From Desulfocurvibacter africanus subsp. africanus DSM 2603 (GTDB lineage: Bacteria; Desulfobacterota; Desulfovibrionia; Desulfovibrionales; Desulfovibrionaceae): DNA of 64,000 nucleotides. The notes beneath the pieces are model-generated. The model did no database searches and was not told where the DNA came from. It saw only the letters and a list, made by a program, of their open reading frames with translations. This document shows, piece by piece, positions 17,787 to 26,750 of the stretch. The DNA lies in assembly GCF_000422545.1 (NCBI RefSeq), contig NZ_AULZ01000001.1, positions 248,001-312,000 of the forward strand, written 5' to 3'. Position 1 is the stretch's first letter; each line of letters starts with the position of its first letter. The position numbers were made by a program, and so were the translations under genes.

Positions 17787-17866
17787 GGGTCCAGGGCCCC
17801 CCCCCTTATCTGGAAAGGCCCTGGTGGGTGGGGTTCGGGGAGGGCAACGCCTTTCCCGATTCTCTT
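17787..17866 (+). repeat. Family B palindromic element, copy B1
   Basis: Begins GGGTCCAGGG, has the CCCTGGTGGGTGGGG centre and the second hairpin GGGAGGGCAACGCCTTTCCC. It lies just after the minus-strand reductase gene, antisense to it. The first stem is interrupted by a run of nine C. Confidence 0.75.
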
Positions 17867-17874
17867 GCGAAGCG

Positions 17875-18531
17875 CTAACCCGCCTTCGCCGCCTGGGTCA
17901 GCTTGGCGCCCAGTTCATAGGCCCGCGCGCAATCCTGCGGGAACACTTCCTCGCGCCGCTTGGCCTTGGCCTGCGCATCGAAGGCCGTGCACAGGTATTT
18001 CGAGTAGTCGTCGAACTGATACGTGTCCGTACACAGCAGGGTCTCGCAATTCCCGAAGGTGCGGGCCATGGTAAACTGTGATGCCGATGCGGCCACGTCC
18101 TGGTTAATGGTGGCCATGACTTCCGCGGGAACGTTCATGGTGTAGACGAGCCCGGTCTGGATCTTCCCGGGAAAGATGGAGGCGTAGCCCGGCGTGTAGG
18201 TCAGGTACGGGAACAGAAGGCGTTCCATGAATGAACGCATCTCGCCGGTTTCCGTTCGGAAGTAGAAGGGTGACCCCAGAATCAAGACATCGGCCTCGGC
18301 GACCTCGTCCAGGATAGGGGTAAGCTCATCCTGCACGGCGCAGCGGCCGTAGCTCTTTCCGCCGATCTTCTTACAGGCGAAACAGCTGATGCAGCCCTTG
18401 TACGCGAGGTCGTACAGGTGCACGAGCCGGGTCTCCGCGCCGTTGTCCTTGGCCCCGGCCAGGGCGTTCTCCAGCAGCGTCGCCGTGTTCCATTTCTTTC
18501 TGGGACTGCCGTTTATGGCTATCGCTTTCAT
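17875..18531 (-). CDS. Flavodoxin-fold NAD(P)H-dependent FMN reductase / iron-sulfur flavoprotein-like
   Basis: 218-residue flavodoxin-like protein. It has the FMN phosphate-binding start AINGSPRKKWNTATLL, the cysteine motif GCISCFACKK plus a further Cys in YGRC, and VLILGSPFYF. The CxxCxxC spacing occurs in iron-sulfur flavoproteins and related FMN reductases. The expected role is electron transfer or oxygen/quinone detoxification in an anaerobe; the partner is unknown. The start is supported by AAGGAG. It is convergent with the TSUP gene, and its promoter should lie in the AT-rich region upstream, shared with divergent cydA. Confidence 0.87.
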   Translation of the reverse strand: MKAIAINGSPRKKWNTATLLENALAGAKDNGAETRLVHLYDLAYKGCISCFACKKIGGKSYGRCAVQDELTPILDEVAEADVLILGSPFYFRTETGEMRSFMERLLFPYLTYTPGYASIFPGKIQTGLVYTMNVPAEVMATINQDVAASASQFTMARTFGNCETLLCTDTYQFDDYSKYLCTAFDAQAKAKRREEVFPQDCARAYELGAKLTQAAKAG

Positions 18532-18955
18532 GGGTTCTCCTTCGAAAGTTTGAGCTCGAATTTATAGTTTGGCTGATTTGGAACGAATCTGAGATAAAGA
18601 CAAGTACTGACCTGAAAGGTACATACTTACCAAGCATATACTAATGGGATCGTAATTCACGCCAACCACACTCACGCCCCGCGCGTGAAGTGTTGCTACT
18701 ACCATTCCCAGTGTACAATCAGGCCATCGGCGACTCAGCAAAGCCTACCATATTCAGAACCGCTACCTCGAAGGTGGATGATTGTCGTTTCAGTACTTCC
18801 AGCGAGCCGCCTGCCGGCACGGCCTACCATTAAGTTTTATGCTCTCTTGACCCTTATTCAAAATCATTCCTATTGCGTTTTCTTTCCAATATGATAGTTA
18901 CCTCTGCAATTCTGCCGCATATTTGGATCGGCATACTCAACGCGGAGGAGAGTGA
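18532..18955. other. Divergent intergenic region upstream of cydAB
   Basis: 424 bases, clearly AT-richer than its neighbours. It must carry promoters for the reductase gene (minus) and cydAB (plus). A TATGAT box at 18890-18895 is the best -10 for cydA, but no good -35 stands at the right distance. The ribosome site GGAGGAG lies just before 18956. No RNA gene was recognised. Confidence 0.5.
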
Positions 18956-20263
18956 ATGGATCCCTTGTTCTTGTCTCGGCTGCAATTCGCGGCGGCGACG
19001 TTCTTCCATTTCTTGTTCGTGCCGCTGACCCTGGGCCTGTCCCTGCTTGTGGCCACCATGGAAACCAAATGGGTGCGCACGGGCGACAAGACTTACCTTC
19101 GCATGACCAAATTCTGGGGCAAGCTGTTCCTCATCAACTTCGCCATCGGCGTGGTCACGGGCATCACCCTGGAATTCCAGTTCGGCACCAACTGGAGCCG
19201 CTATTCGGCCTATGTGGGCGACATCTTCGGCTCGCTGCTGGCCATCGAGGCCACGGCGGCCTTCTTCCTGGAGTCCACGTTCATCGCCGTGTGGGTCTTC
19301 GGCTGGAAGAAGCTCTCGCCCAGGTTCCACGCCACCGTGGCCTGGCTCATCTTCTTCGGCGCGAACATCTCGGCCGTCTGGATTCTGTTGGCCAACGGCT
19401 GGATGCAGAACCCCGTGGGCTACGTCATCCGCAACGGCCGCGCGGAGCTTGAAAGCTTCACCGCCGTGATAACCAACAGCTTCGGCTGGCAGCAGTTCCT
19501 GCATACCGTAAGCGGCTCGTTCCTGGTCGGGGCCATGTTCGTCATGGGCATCTCGGCCTGGCATCTGCTCAGGAAATCCAATGTGGACTTCTTCCGGCGC
19601 TCCTTCCGCCTGGCCCTTCCGCTCGGCATCTTCGCCTCGCTGTTCGTGGCCGTACAGGGCCACTTCCACGGCAACGAAGTTGCTTCGGTCCAGCCCGCCA
19701 AGCTGGCGGCCATGGAAGCTCACTGGGAGACCACGGACCACGCGCCCATGCACCTGCTGGTCCTCCCCGACCCGGAAGACGAGCGCAACTCAATGGAGTT
19801 CATCAAGCTGCCTTCGATGCTGTCCATCCTGGCCTACAACGATCCGTCCGCCACGGTGAAGGGTCTCAAGGACTTCCCGGAGGACGAGCGGCCGCCCGTG
19901 CAGCTGACCTTCTGGTCCTTCCGCATCATGGTCGGCCTGGGCACCCTGTTCATCGCGCTCATGGGCTGGGCCTGGCTCAAGCGCAATGACATCGAGAACC
20001 AGAAGGCCCTCCTGTGGGCGCTGCTGCTGGCCATCCCGCTGCCCTACCTCGCTCTGCAGGCAGGCTGGGCCGTGGCCGAAGTCGGCCGTCAACCGTGGAT
20101 CGTCTACGGCATCATGCGCACCTCGGATGCGGTATCCCCGGCCATCAACTCCGCGCAGGTCTGGTTCAGCCTCGGCAGCATCGTCGCCATCTACACCCTG
20201 CTCGGAATTACTGGGTTCTGGCTCATTGTCCACTACGCCAAAAAAGGCCCCAAGGCGGCCTAG
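18956..20263 (+). CDS. cydA: Cytochrome bd oxidase subunit I
   Basis: 435-residue haem-bearing subunit of the quinol oxidase, which reduces oxygen to water at the inner membrane without pumping protons. Residues start with the axial-ligand helix FFHFLFVPLTLGL (His18), then TKFWGKLFLINFAIGVVTG, EFQFGTNWSRYS, AFFLESTFIAVW, WILLANGWMQNP and the second ligand helix FLHTVSGSFLVGAMF, ending in GRQPWIVYG. The periplasmic quinol loop is short, so this is the short-loop type. In a sulfate reducer it would serve oxygen defence. cydB follows after 24 bases with its own AAGGAGG, so the two form an operon. No cydX-like small gene or cydDC was found here. Confidence 0.97.
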   Translation: MDPLFLSRLQFAAATFFHFLFVPLTLGLSLLVATMETKWVRTGDKTYLRMTKFWGKLFLINFAIGVVTGITLEFQFGTNWSRYSAYVGDIFGSLLAIEATAAFFLESTFIAVWVFGWKKLSPRFHATVAWLIFFGANISAVWILLANGWMQNPVGYVIRNGRAELESFTAVITNSFGWQQFLHTVSGSFLVGAMFVMGISAWHLLRKSNVDFFRRSFRLALPLGIFASLFVAVQGHFHGNEVASVQPAKLAAMEAHWETTDHAPMHLLVLPDPEDERNSMEFIKLPSMLSILAYNDPSATVKGLKDFPEDERPPVQLTFWSFRIMVGLGTLFIALMGWAWLKRNDIENQKALLWALLLAIPLPYLALQAGWAVAEVGRQPWIVYGIMRTSDAVSPAINSAQVWFSLGSIVAIYTLLGITGFWLIVHYAKKGPKAA

Positions 20264-20287
20264 CGCCGAACTCAAGGAGGACGCTCA

Positions 20288-21316
20288 ATGGATCTGCAAG
20301 CCATCTGGTTCTTTCTTTGGGGCCTGCTGTGGGCCGTGTTCTTCATGCTCGACGGCTATGACCTGGGCGCTGGCGCCCTCATGCCCGTCCTGGCCAAGAA
20401 CGAGCGCGACCGGCGCATGATCCTCAATGCCTCCGGGCCGTTCTGGGACGGCAACGAGGTCTGGCTCATCACCGCTGGCGGCGCGACCTTCGCGGCCTTT
20501 CCGGCGGCCTACGCCGCCATGTTCAGCGGCCTGTACACCGCTCTCATGCTGCTCTTGTTCATGCTCATCCTGCGCGGCGTGTCCTTCGAGTTCCGCGGCA
20601 AGGTCGAAAGCGCCGCCTGGCAACGCACCTGGGACTGGCTGCACGTGGTCAGCAGCTTCGTGGTCGCCCTGCTGCTGGGCGTGGCCTTCGCCAACATCTT
20701 CCGCGGCCTGCCGCTGGACGAGCAGGGCATCTTCCAGGGCGGCCTGCTGACCCTGCTCAATCCTTACGGCCTGGCCGGCGGCGTGCTGTTCGTCGTCATG
20801 TTCTTCCTGCACGGGGCGCTGTGGCTGGGCCTGCGCACCGACGGTGAGCTGCAGAAGCGCTCCCAGGCCATGGCCGAAAAGCTCTGGATCGCCTTCGCCA
20901 TCGTCCTGGTGCTCTTCCTGGCCTACACCGCCGTGGAGACGCAGCTCTTCTCCAACTATCTGCGCTGGCCGGTCCTGCTCATCGTGCCGCTGCTGGCCGT
21001 AATCGGGCTCATCGCCACGCGCACCTTCCTGGGCTCCCGGCGCATGTGGCCCGCCATGGGTGCCTCGGCCCTGACCATCGTGGCCGTGACCTTCTTCGGC
21101 ATCATCGGCCTGTTTCCGGCCCTGCTGCCCTCGCGTCTCAATCCGGGCTGGAGCGTAACGGCCTACAACTCCTCCTCCAGCGAATTGACCCTGACCATCA
21201 TGCTCGTGGTGGTGGGCATCTTCGTGCCCATCGTCATCGCCTACCAGACCTGGGCGCATATCATGTTCGCCAAGCCCATGGGCGACGAGGACCTGGACCA
21301 CGAAGAAGCGTATTAG
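20288..21316 (+). CDS. cydB: Cytochrome bd oxidase subunit II
   Basis: 342-residue membrane subunit with about eight helices. Family motifs are FFLWGLLWAVFFMLDGYDLG at the start, GPFWDGNEVWLITAGGATFAAFP-type quinol-side residues, RGVSFEFRGKV, and GWSVTAYNSSSSELTLTIML near the end. It completes the bd oxidase with CydA. The ribosome site AAGGAGG is placed 7-8 bases before the ATG. A hairpin terminator follows at 21329, and repeat A4 follows that. Confidence 0.96.
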   Translation: MDLQAIWFFLWGLLWAVFFMLDGYDLGAGALMPVLAKNERDRRMILNASGPFWDGNEVWLITAGGATFAAFPAAYAAMFSGLYTALMLLLFMLILRGVSFEFRGKVESAAWQRTWDWLHVVSSFVVALLLGVAFANIFRGLPLDEQGIFQGGLLTLLNPYGLAGGVLFVVMFFLHGALWLGLRTDGELQKRSQAMAEKLWIAFAIVLVLFLAYTAVETQLFSNYLRWPVLLIVPLLAVIGLIATRTFLGSRRMWPAMGASALTIVAVTFFGIIGLFPALLPSRLNPGWSVTAYNSSSSELTLTIMLVVVGIFVPIVIAYQTWAHIMFAKPMGDEDLDHEEAY

Positions 21317-21328
21317 CGCATTGTTTAT

Positions 21329-21360
21329 AGCCGGGAGAGGCCCTGCCTCTCCCGGCTTTT
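21329..21360 (+). terminator. Rho-independent terminator of cydAB
   Basis: AGCCGGGAGAGG pairs with CCTCTCCCGGCT across a short loop and is followed by TTTT. The stem sequence is of the same type as the second hairpin of family B. Confidence 0.85.
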
Positions 21361-21384
21361 CATCCGCTCAAGGCCTGCGCTCTA

Positions 21385-21512
21385 TAAAGCAGATTGCTTT
21401 TAAGACGCCCGCTCCGGCGTTGACGGCGCAAGTGAATTGCGCCTACGCCTACGCGGCGGCAAGCCATGCCGACGCATGGCTTGCAGAGCATTTTCAAAAG
21501 CAAAATGCTCTA
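21385..21512 (+). repeat. Family A MITE-like repeat, copy A4
   Basis: 128-bp copy downstream of the cydAB terminator. From its 12th base it is almost identical to A2; the left end reads TAAAGCAGATTGC. Confidence 0.87.
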
Positions 21513-21802
21513 ATATCCCTCCAATCCGCATCTACTGACTGATCGGCCATCATCACCGTGGCAACCTGTCGACGCTTCCGCACGGATCGGCGGCCTGCCC
21601 ACCCTGATACGTCCTGCGGAGTGCGCCGTCCTGGCAGCCTCAATGTCCCGGCCGCAGGTCTGCTCGGAATGCCGCCTTTTCAGGCCCTTGGGCAAGGGAT
21701 GTCCGCTTCCATGCGCTTTTCCTTCGATCTTGACGTTGCCATGACGGCGCAGCGGAATTAGCTTCCGGCACTGAGCCGGCAAACACCGGCAAAGGAGGCA
21801 CC
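21513..21802. other. Intergenic region upstream of the NTF2-like gene
   Basis: 290 bases with no recognised gene, RNA or repeat. The only clear signal is the AAAGGAGG ribosome site just before 21803. Confidence 0.5.
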
Positions 21803-22261
21803 ATGTCCCGCAAACTAACCGGCCTTACCATGGCCGTAGCCATGGCCATGCTGGCGGCGCTCACGATTCTGCCGTTGTCGGCCCAGGCCGCCAAGGAAGA
21901 CCACCGGACCATCGCCGGTATGGTGCAGTACTACGTGACCTGCTTCAACAAACGCGATGTCGCCGGCATCCTGGACTTGTACGCGCCCGACGCGCGCATC
22001 AGCGACTCGGGATTGTTTTCCAAAAAATGGCTGAGCGTCGAGGAATACGCGCCTAAGCTCCGGGACAAGCTCGCCAAGTACGACCAACGGCGGGCATTCA
22101 TCGTGGATTGGGACATCGAGGAGTTGGACGTGAATGGCGATTCCGCCGACCTGAGCATCGAGGTGCGCGCCAAGCAGGGGCCCTTCTCGGCGCGAAAGCG
22201 GGGCGACTTCGAGTTGGCCAAGTCCGCCGAAGGCTGGAAGATCATCGTGGACGAATCCTGA
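21803..22261 (+). CDS. Exported NTF2/SnoaL-like protein
   Basis: 152 residues with a cleavable signal peptide (about residues 1-30, ending LPLSAQAAK). The mature part has the NTF2-like pattern: a first helix (VQYYVTCFNKRDVAGILDLYAPDARI), a central YAPKLRDKL segment and a beta sheet ending in GDFELAKSAEGWKIIVDE. This fold binds small ligands or acts as a scaffold; no catalytic residues can be assigned, and the function is unknown. The strong AAAGGAGG site supports the start. It is monocistronic, with a strong hairpin terminator at 22283. Confidence 0.82.
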   Translation: MSRKLTGLTMAVAMAMLAALTILPLSAQAAKEDHRTIAGMVQYYVTCFNKRDVAGILDLYAPDARISDSGLFSKKWLSVEEYAPKLRDKLAKYDQRRAFIVDWDIEELDVNGDSADLSIEVRAKQGPFSARKRGDFELAKSAEGWKIIVDES

Positions 22262-22282
22262 CGAGCGACTCGCCAGGCAAGG

Positions 22283-22318
22283 AAAAGCGCCCGGCCGGGT
22301 ATCCGGCCGGGCGCTTTT
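22283..22318. terminator. Strong hairpin terminator
   Basis: AAAAGCGCCCGGCCGG and its exact complement flank a 4-base loop, with TTTT at the end. Termination is possible in both directions. Confidence 0.9.
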
Positions 22319-22441
22319 CCTTTGGACAGGACCTGCGCTCTTCATGCGCGTTGCGCCAAACCGCCGCCATGGTGTAGCTTGGCGGGATGCTCGAGCCAGT
22401 GGCTCAAGGGCTAAATACTCCATGGAGGAAGCGATAAGCGC

Positions 22442-23020
22442 ATGAGCTTGATTGAATATCAAGGCATTATAGTTACGTACGGATACCTGGCCATCATGTT
22501 GGGCACCTTTCTGGAAGGCGAGATGATCCTTGTCCTGGGAGGCTTTCTGGCCCATCAGGGCTACCTGTCCCTGCCCGGGGTGATTGTCGCGGCCTTTGTC
22601 GGCTCCATGTTGACCGACCAGATGTTCTTCCTGCTCGGTCGGTTCAGGGGCAGGCCCTTCCTGCGCAAACGCCCCGCGCTCCTGAACCGGATCGCCAGGG
22701 CCGACCGCCTGCTGACCCGGCACCGCGTGCCCGTGACCCTGGGTTTTCGTTTCCTGTACGGCATGCGCACGGTGATTCCCTTCGCCCTGGGCCTGAGCAG
22801 CATACGCCTGGCGCTCTTCGTGCCGCTCAACGCGATCGGAGCCCTGATCTGGGCCTCGGCCGGAGGGTCGCTGGGCTTCGTGTTCGGCCGCAGCCTGAGC
22901 CGCGCGATCCAGGAGCTTGGCCGCCACGAGGCCGAGGTATTCGCATCCCTGGCCGTAGCGGCCTTGCTCCTGTGGGCCGTGCTGCTCATGCGCGCCCGCC
23001 GCAAGCCGCCGCCGATTTGA
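22442..23020 (+). CDS. DedA-family membrane protein
   Basis: 192-residue protein of the DedA/SNARE-associated family: LGTFLEGEMILVLGGFLAHQG with the membrane-embedded acidic residue, GSMLTDQMFFLLGR, and the arginine-rich motif GFRFLYGMRTVIPFALG. Family members move or scramble phospholipids and support membrane potential. It is followed 227 bases later by a cardiolipin synthase in the same direction, a fitting membrane-lipid neighbour, although the gap argues for separate promoters. The ATG at 22442 follows GGAGGAAGCGATAAGCGC. Confidence 0.9.
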   Translation: MSLIEYQGIIVTYGYLAIMLGTFLEGEMILVLGGFLAHQGYLSLPGVIVAAFVGSMLTDQMFFLLGRFRGRPFLRKRPALLNRIARADRLLTRHRVPVTLGFRFLYGMRTVIPFALGLSSIRLALFVPLNAIGALIWASAGGSLGFVFGRSLSRAIQELGRHEAEVFASLAVAALLLWAVLLMRARRKPPPI

Positions 23021-23247
23021 ACCGCCAGGCTTCTCCGTCCGGCAGGGACTCGGCAGGCGCTGCGCACCTCCCCAGCGTAGCCGGACAACACACTTCGCGG
23101 GTCCAGGGGGCCGTCGCACCTCTCCAGCTCCCTCCATGACCGCCAGAGTTCGGACAACACTGCCGCATTGCCTGCCTAAGCCTGCATCATGTATGCTTGT
23201 TTCCAGCGACGTGCGCTCGTGCACGAGCGTAGCAGCAAGGGAGTGCC

Positions 23248-24669
23248 GTGTTCGGGGATTACTGGTGGTTTGGTGCGCTGTGGGTGAGCGTGCATCTGCT
23301 GGGCATGGCCGCCGCCGTGCACGCCATGTTCGGCGTGCGCACGGCCCAGGGAGCGGTGGCCTGGATCGTGTCCCTGCTGACCCTGCCCTACATCGCCCTG
23401 CCGCTCTATCTCGTCTTCGGCCGCAACAAATTCAAGGGTTACGTGCGCTCCATACGCGTACGCTCCGAGCGCGTCCGCGAGGTCGGGCGCGGCCTGGTGC
23501 TCCTGCACCGCGACTTTCGCACGGTCTTGGACGGCGTGGCCGAACAGCACAGGGTTCTTGAGGAGCTGACCGACATCCCCTTCACCCGCGGCAACGAAGC
23601 CAAGCTCCAGGTGGACGGAGCCGAGGCTTTCAGAACCATGTTCGCGGATATCGAGGCCGCGCGGGAATACGTGCTCGTGCAGTTCTATATCGTGCACGAC
23701 GACTCCGTGGGCCGCGAAATGAGCCGGCTGCTGTGCGCCAAGGCGGCCGAGGGCGTGTCCGTGTATTTCCTGTACGACGAACTGGGCTGTTACTACACGC
23801 CAGAACGCTACTGGCAACAGATGCGCGAGGCCGGCGTGCGCGCGAGGGCCTTCGGCACGGGCCGGCACAACCGCCTGCAGATCAATTTCCGCAACCACCG
23901 CAAGATGGTCGTGGTGGACGGAGAAATCGCGCACACCGGCGGCATAAACCTGGGCGATGAGTACGTTGGCAAGGATCCTTACTACGGCCCATGGCGCGAC
24001 ACCAACCTGCGCGTGCGCGGACCGGCCGTGCTGGCCTTCCAACTCTCCTTCCTGGCCGACTGGGACTGGGCTACGGGCGAGGTGCCAAAGTGGCGCTGGC
24101 AGCCGCAAGCCACGAACGGCACGAGCAGCATCCTCGTGCTGCCCACCGGCCCGGCCGACGAGCTGGAAAACTGCAACCTGCTCTATCTGCATGCCATCCA
24201 TTCGGCCAAAAAGCGGCTGTGGATCGCCACGCCTTACTTCGTGCCCGACCCGCCCGTGGTCCAGGCCCTGCAGCTCGCGGCCCTGCGCGGCGTGGACGTG
24301 CGCGTGCTCGTGCCCCAGAAGGCCGACCACTGGCTGGTCTGGCTGTCCTCCTTTTCGTATCAGGATGAAACCGAGAAAAGCGGCGTGGTTTTCTACCGTT
24401 ACACGGAAGGCTTCATGCATCAGAAAGCCATGCTCGTGGACGACGACTTCGCCGTGGTGGGTACAGCTAACCTGGACAACCGCTCCTTCCGGCTTAACTT
24501 CGAGATATCCGCCGTCTTTAACGACATGGCCTTCACGGAGCAGGTCGAGGCCATGCTCGCGCAGGACTTCCAGGGCTCGCATCGGGCCGAACCCGGTGAA
24601 CTGGCGCGCAGGGGCTTCTGGTTCCGCCTGGCCGTCGCTGCCTCCCGGCTGCTGGCTCCCATGCAATAG
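23248..24669 (+). CDS. cls: Cardiolipin synthase (phospholipase D family)
   Basis: 473 residues. Two N-terminal membrane helices (about residues 1-55) are followed by two PLD catalytic motifs: NHRKMVVVDGEIAHTGG (about 213-229, the HxK of the first HKD) and MHQKAMLVDDDFAVVGTANL (about 390-410). The enzyme joins two phosphatidylglycerols into cardiolipin and glycerol in the inner membrane. Start GTG at 23248 follows AAGGGAG closely. A lipid-phosphate or DedA gene lies upstream, and an MFS gene begins 29 bases after the stop, so the MFS gene may be co-transcribed. Confidence 0.93.
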   Translation: MFGDYWWFGALWVSVHLLGMAAAVHAMFGVRTAQGAVAWIVSLLTLPYIALPLYLVFGRNKFKGYVRSIRVRSERVREVGRGLVLLHRDFRTVLDGVAEQHRVLEELTDIPFTRGNEAKLQVDGAEAFRTMFADIEAAREYVLVQFYIVHDDSVGREMSRLLCAKAAEGVSVYFLYDELGCYYTPERYWQQMREAGVRARAFGTGRHNRLQINFRNHRKMVVVDGEIAHTGGINLGDEYVGKDPYYGPWRDTNLRVRGPAVLAFQLSFLADWDWATGEVPKWRWQPQATNGTSSILVLPTGPADELENCNLLYLHAIHSAKKRLWIATPYFVPDPPVVQALQLAALRGVDVRVLVPQKADHWLVWLSSFSYQDETEKSGVVFYRYTEGFMHQKAMLVDDDFAVVGTANLDNRSFRLNFEISAVFNDMAFTEQVEAMLAQDFQGSHRAEPGELARRGFWFRLAVAASRLLAPMQ

Positions 24670-24698
24670 GACGCATGGCTGAGGGATGGGAGACTGAC

Positions 24699-25913
24699 AT
24701 GACCTTCAAGACAACCTTCGCCATGCTCTGCACCGTGGGCTTCCTGGCCCGCTTCTCCTATGCCCTGGCGCGCAACCCAGTGCTGCCGTTGTTTGCCCTG
24801 TATCTTGGCGCCGGGCCCGAGGCCATCGGTCTGGCCGTGGGCATCTCCACGGTCACGGGCATCTTCTTCAAGCTCCCCTCGGGCGCGCTGTCCGATGTCA
24901 CCGGGCGGCGCAAGACCATGCTCATGGGCCTGTTCTTTTTCGGCTTCGTGCCTTTCGCCTACCTGTTCATCACGAGTTACGCCATGCTCGTGGCCGTGCG
25001 CTTCTTCCATGGCTTCGCCACGGCGGTCTATGGTCCCGTGGCCATGGCCGTGGTGGCGGACACGGCCGGCAGCCGCAAGGGCGAGATGCTCTCCTGGTTC
25101 TCCTCCGTGGGCATCATCGGCGGGCTGCTCGGCGCTCCCGTGGGCGGCCTCATCCTGTCCATGACCTCCGTCAGCCCGGGCGAATACGCGCCCTGGGCCT
25201 TCAAGCTGGTCTACGGCATCTGCGCCGTGACCGGCCTGGCCGCCCTTGTGCTCGGCGCGCGCATGCTGCTCACCGAGGAGAAGGTCGAGGGCGCGGGATT
25301 CAAGGCCAGACTGGACAAGTTCCTCTCGGGCATCAAGGAGGTGGCCGGCGACCGGCGCGTGGTGATCACCTCGTCCATGGAGGGCCTGCAGAACATGGCC
25401 ATGGGCGCGCTGGAAGCCTTCCTGCCCATCTACGCCGTGACCGTGGCCGGACTCACCGCCTTCGAGGCCGGCCTGCTGTGGGCCGCGCAGATCGTTGTGA
25501 CCATGCTCTCCAAGCCCATCATGGGCCGCGTCTCGGACCGCTTCGGCCGCAAGCCGCTCATCGTGTCCGGGCTTCTGGCCTGCGCCGTAAGCTTCGCGGC
25601 CATCCCGCTGCTCACTGGCTTCTGGCCGCTGCTGGCCGCCGCCCTCGTCTTCGGTCTGGGCGAGGCCTTCGTGACCTCCTCTTCGGCGGCCATGGTCGCG
25701 GACATGTGCAGGGCCGGCCAGTACGGCACGGCCATGGGAGTGTTCGGCACCATCTTCGACGTAGGCCACGCCTCCGGCCCCATCCTGTCGGGCATCCTCC
25801 TGGGCGCCTTCGGCTACTTTCCGGCCTTCCTGACCATGTCCCTGGTCCTGGTGGCCGCCGCGCCCCTGTTCGCCCTGGCCGTGCGCGAGGAAAACGCCAG
25901 CGGCCGAGGATGA
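24699..25913 (+). CDS. MFS transporter
   Basis: 404 residues from the ATG at 24699, chosen for GGGAG 6 bases upstream; an ATG at 24675 would add eight polar residues. About twelve helices in two bundles. The MFS loop motif appears as GALSDVTGRRKTMLMG between helices 2 and 3 and again in the second half as GRVSDRFGRKPLIVSG, with RFFHGFATAVYGPVAMAV as the export-type helix 4/5 region. This pattern is usual for drug or small-metabolite exporters. The substrate cannot be inferred. It is closely linked to the cls gene, 29 bases from its stop. Confidence 0.9.
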   Translation: MTFKTTFAMLCTVGFLARFSYALARNPVLPLFALYLGAGPEAIGLAVGISTVTGIFFKLPSGALSDVTGRRKTMLMGLFFFGFVPFAYLFITSYAMLVAVRFFHGFATAVYGPVAMAVVADTAGSRKGEMLSWFSSVGIIGGLLGAPVGGLILSMTSVSPGEYAPWAFKLVYGICAVTGLAALVLGARMLLTEEKVEGAGFKARLDKFLSGIKEVAGDRRVVITSSMEGLQNMAMGALEAFLPIYAVTVAGLTAFEAGLLWAAQIVVTMLSKPIMGRVSDRFGRKPLIVSGLLACAVSFAAIPLLTGFWPLLAAALVFGLGEAFVTSSSAAMVADMCRAGQYGTAMGVFGTIFDVGHASGPILSGILLGAFGYFPAFLTMSLVLVAAAPLFALAVREENASGRG

Positions 25914-26020
25914 CAATCCCGACCGCGACAGGGGTGTCATCCACCAAGTCGGGCCTACCGCGCATTGTGGCAGGCAGGGTCTTGGAGTATGCTGCGGCCT
26001 CCACGACATGGAGGAGAACG

Positions 26021-26503
26021 GTGAACATAGCAGTCCGCAGTCTATTGGTCCTGGCGCTCCTGACCGGCATGATCTTGAATGCCGCCCTCCCGGCCTGGGC
26101 GCAGTCAGGCCCCATCCTGTCGCGCGGGCAGACGCTCTACGTGCCGGCCTACTCGCACACTTACCAGGGTCCACGCTCGCGGCCCTACCAACTGACCGTC
26201 ATGCTGTCCATCCGCAACACCGACCTGCGCCGAGCCCTGACCATCACCAGCGTCGAGTACTTCAATTCCGAAGGCAAGCTCGTGCGCAGTCAAATCAAGG
26301 AGCCCATAAGGTTGCCAGCCATGGGCACCAAGGAATTCCTGGTGGAGCAGAACGACCTGACCGGTGGATCGGGCGCCAACTTCATCGTGCGCTGGCGCGC
26401 GAGCGAGCCCATCAACGCGCCCATCGTCGAAACGGTCATGGTCGGCTCGTCAGCCGGCCAGGGCATCTCCTTCACCGGCCCTGCCAGGGAGATCGCGGAA
26501 TAG
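26021..26503 (+). CDS. Exported DUF3124-family protein
   Basis: 160 residues from the GTG at 26021, supported by GGAGGAG four bases upstream; the open frame extends far upstream but is unsupported there. A signal peptide (about residues 1-27, ending LPAWAQ) precedes a beta-rich domain (QTLYVPAYSHTYQGPRS, LSIRNTDLRRALTI, EYFNSEGKLV, LPAMGTKEFLVEQ, GGSGANFIVRW) typical of DUF3124, an immunoglobulin-like periplasmic family without known function. It sits between the MFS transporter and speA. Confidence 0.85.
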   Translation: MNIAVRSLLVLALLTGMILNAALPAWAQSGPILSRGQTLYVPAYSHTYQGPRSRPYQLTVMLSIRNTDLRRALTITSVEYFNSEGKLVRSQIKEPIRLPAMGTKEFLVEQNDLTGGSGANFIVRWRASEPINAPIVETVMVGSSAGQGISFTGPAREIAE

Positions 26504-26584
26504 CCGGTAACTGCCTTCCAGGAACGCGAATACCGCGTGCCGCACGCCGGGAGTTGGCTTTCCGGTCCGCCCCCGGAAACAACA

Positions 26585-26613
26585 TTGACTTTCCAGGGGT
26601 GTCGGCGTACTTG
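26585..26613 (+). promoter_or_regulatory. Weak candidate promoter upstream of speA
   Basis: TTGACT (26585-26590) with a poor -10, TACTTG (26608-26613), 17 bp apart. A small hairpin GTCCCGC-N6-GCGGGAC (26659-26678) lies in the leader. Both are tentative. Confidence 0.25.
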
Positions 26614-26750
26614 TCTGTTCCTTTTTTTGGAGTGGCCCGCATCATGCCATCTCGAACCGTCCCGCGAACCTGCGGGACACGGCCACGGACTTCGCGCGAA
26701 TCCTCATCCTCCCTGTTCCAATCTCCTGCGCAAGGTCTACGGGGGTACCA

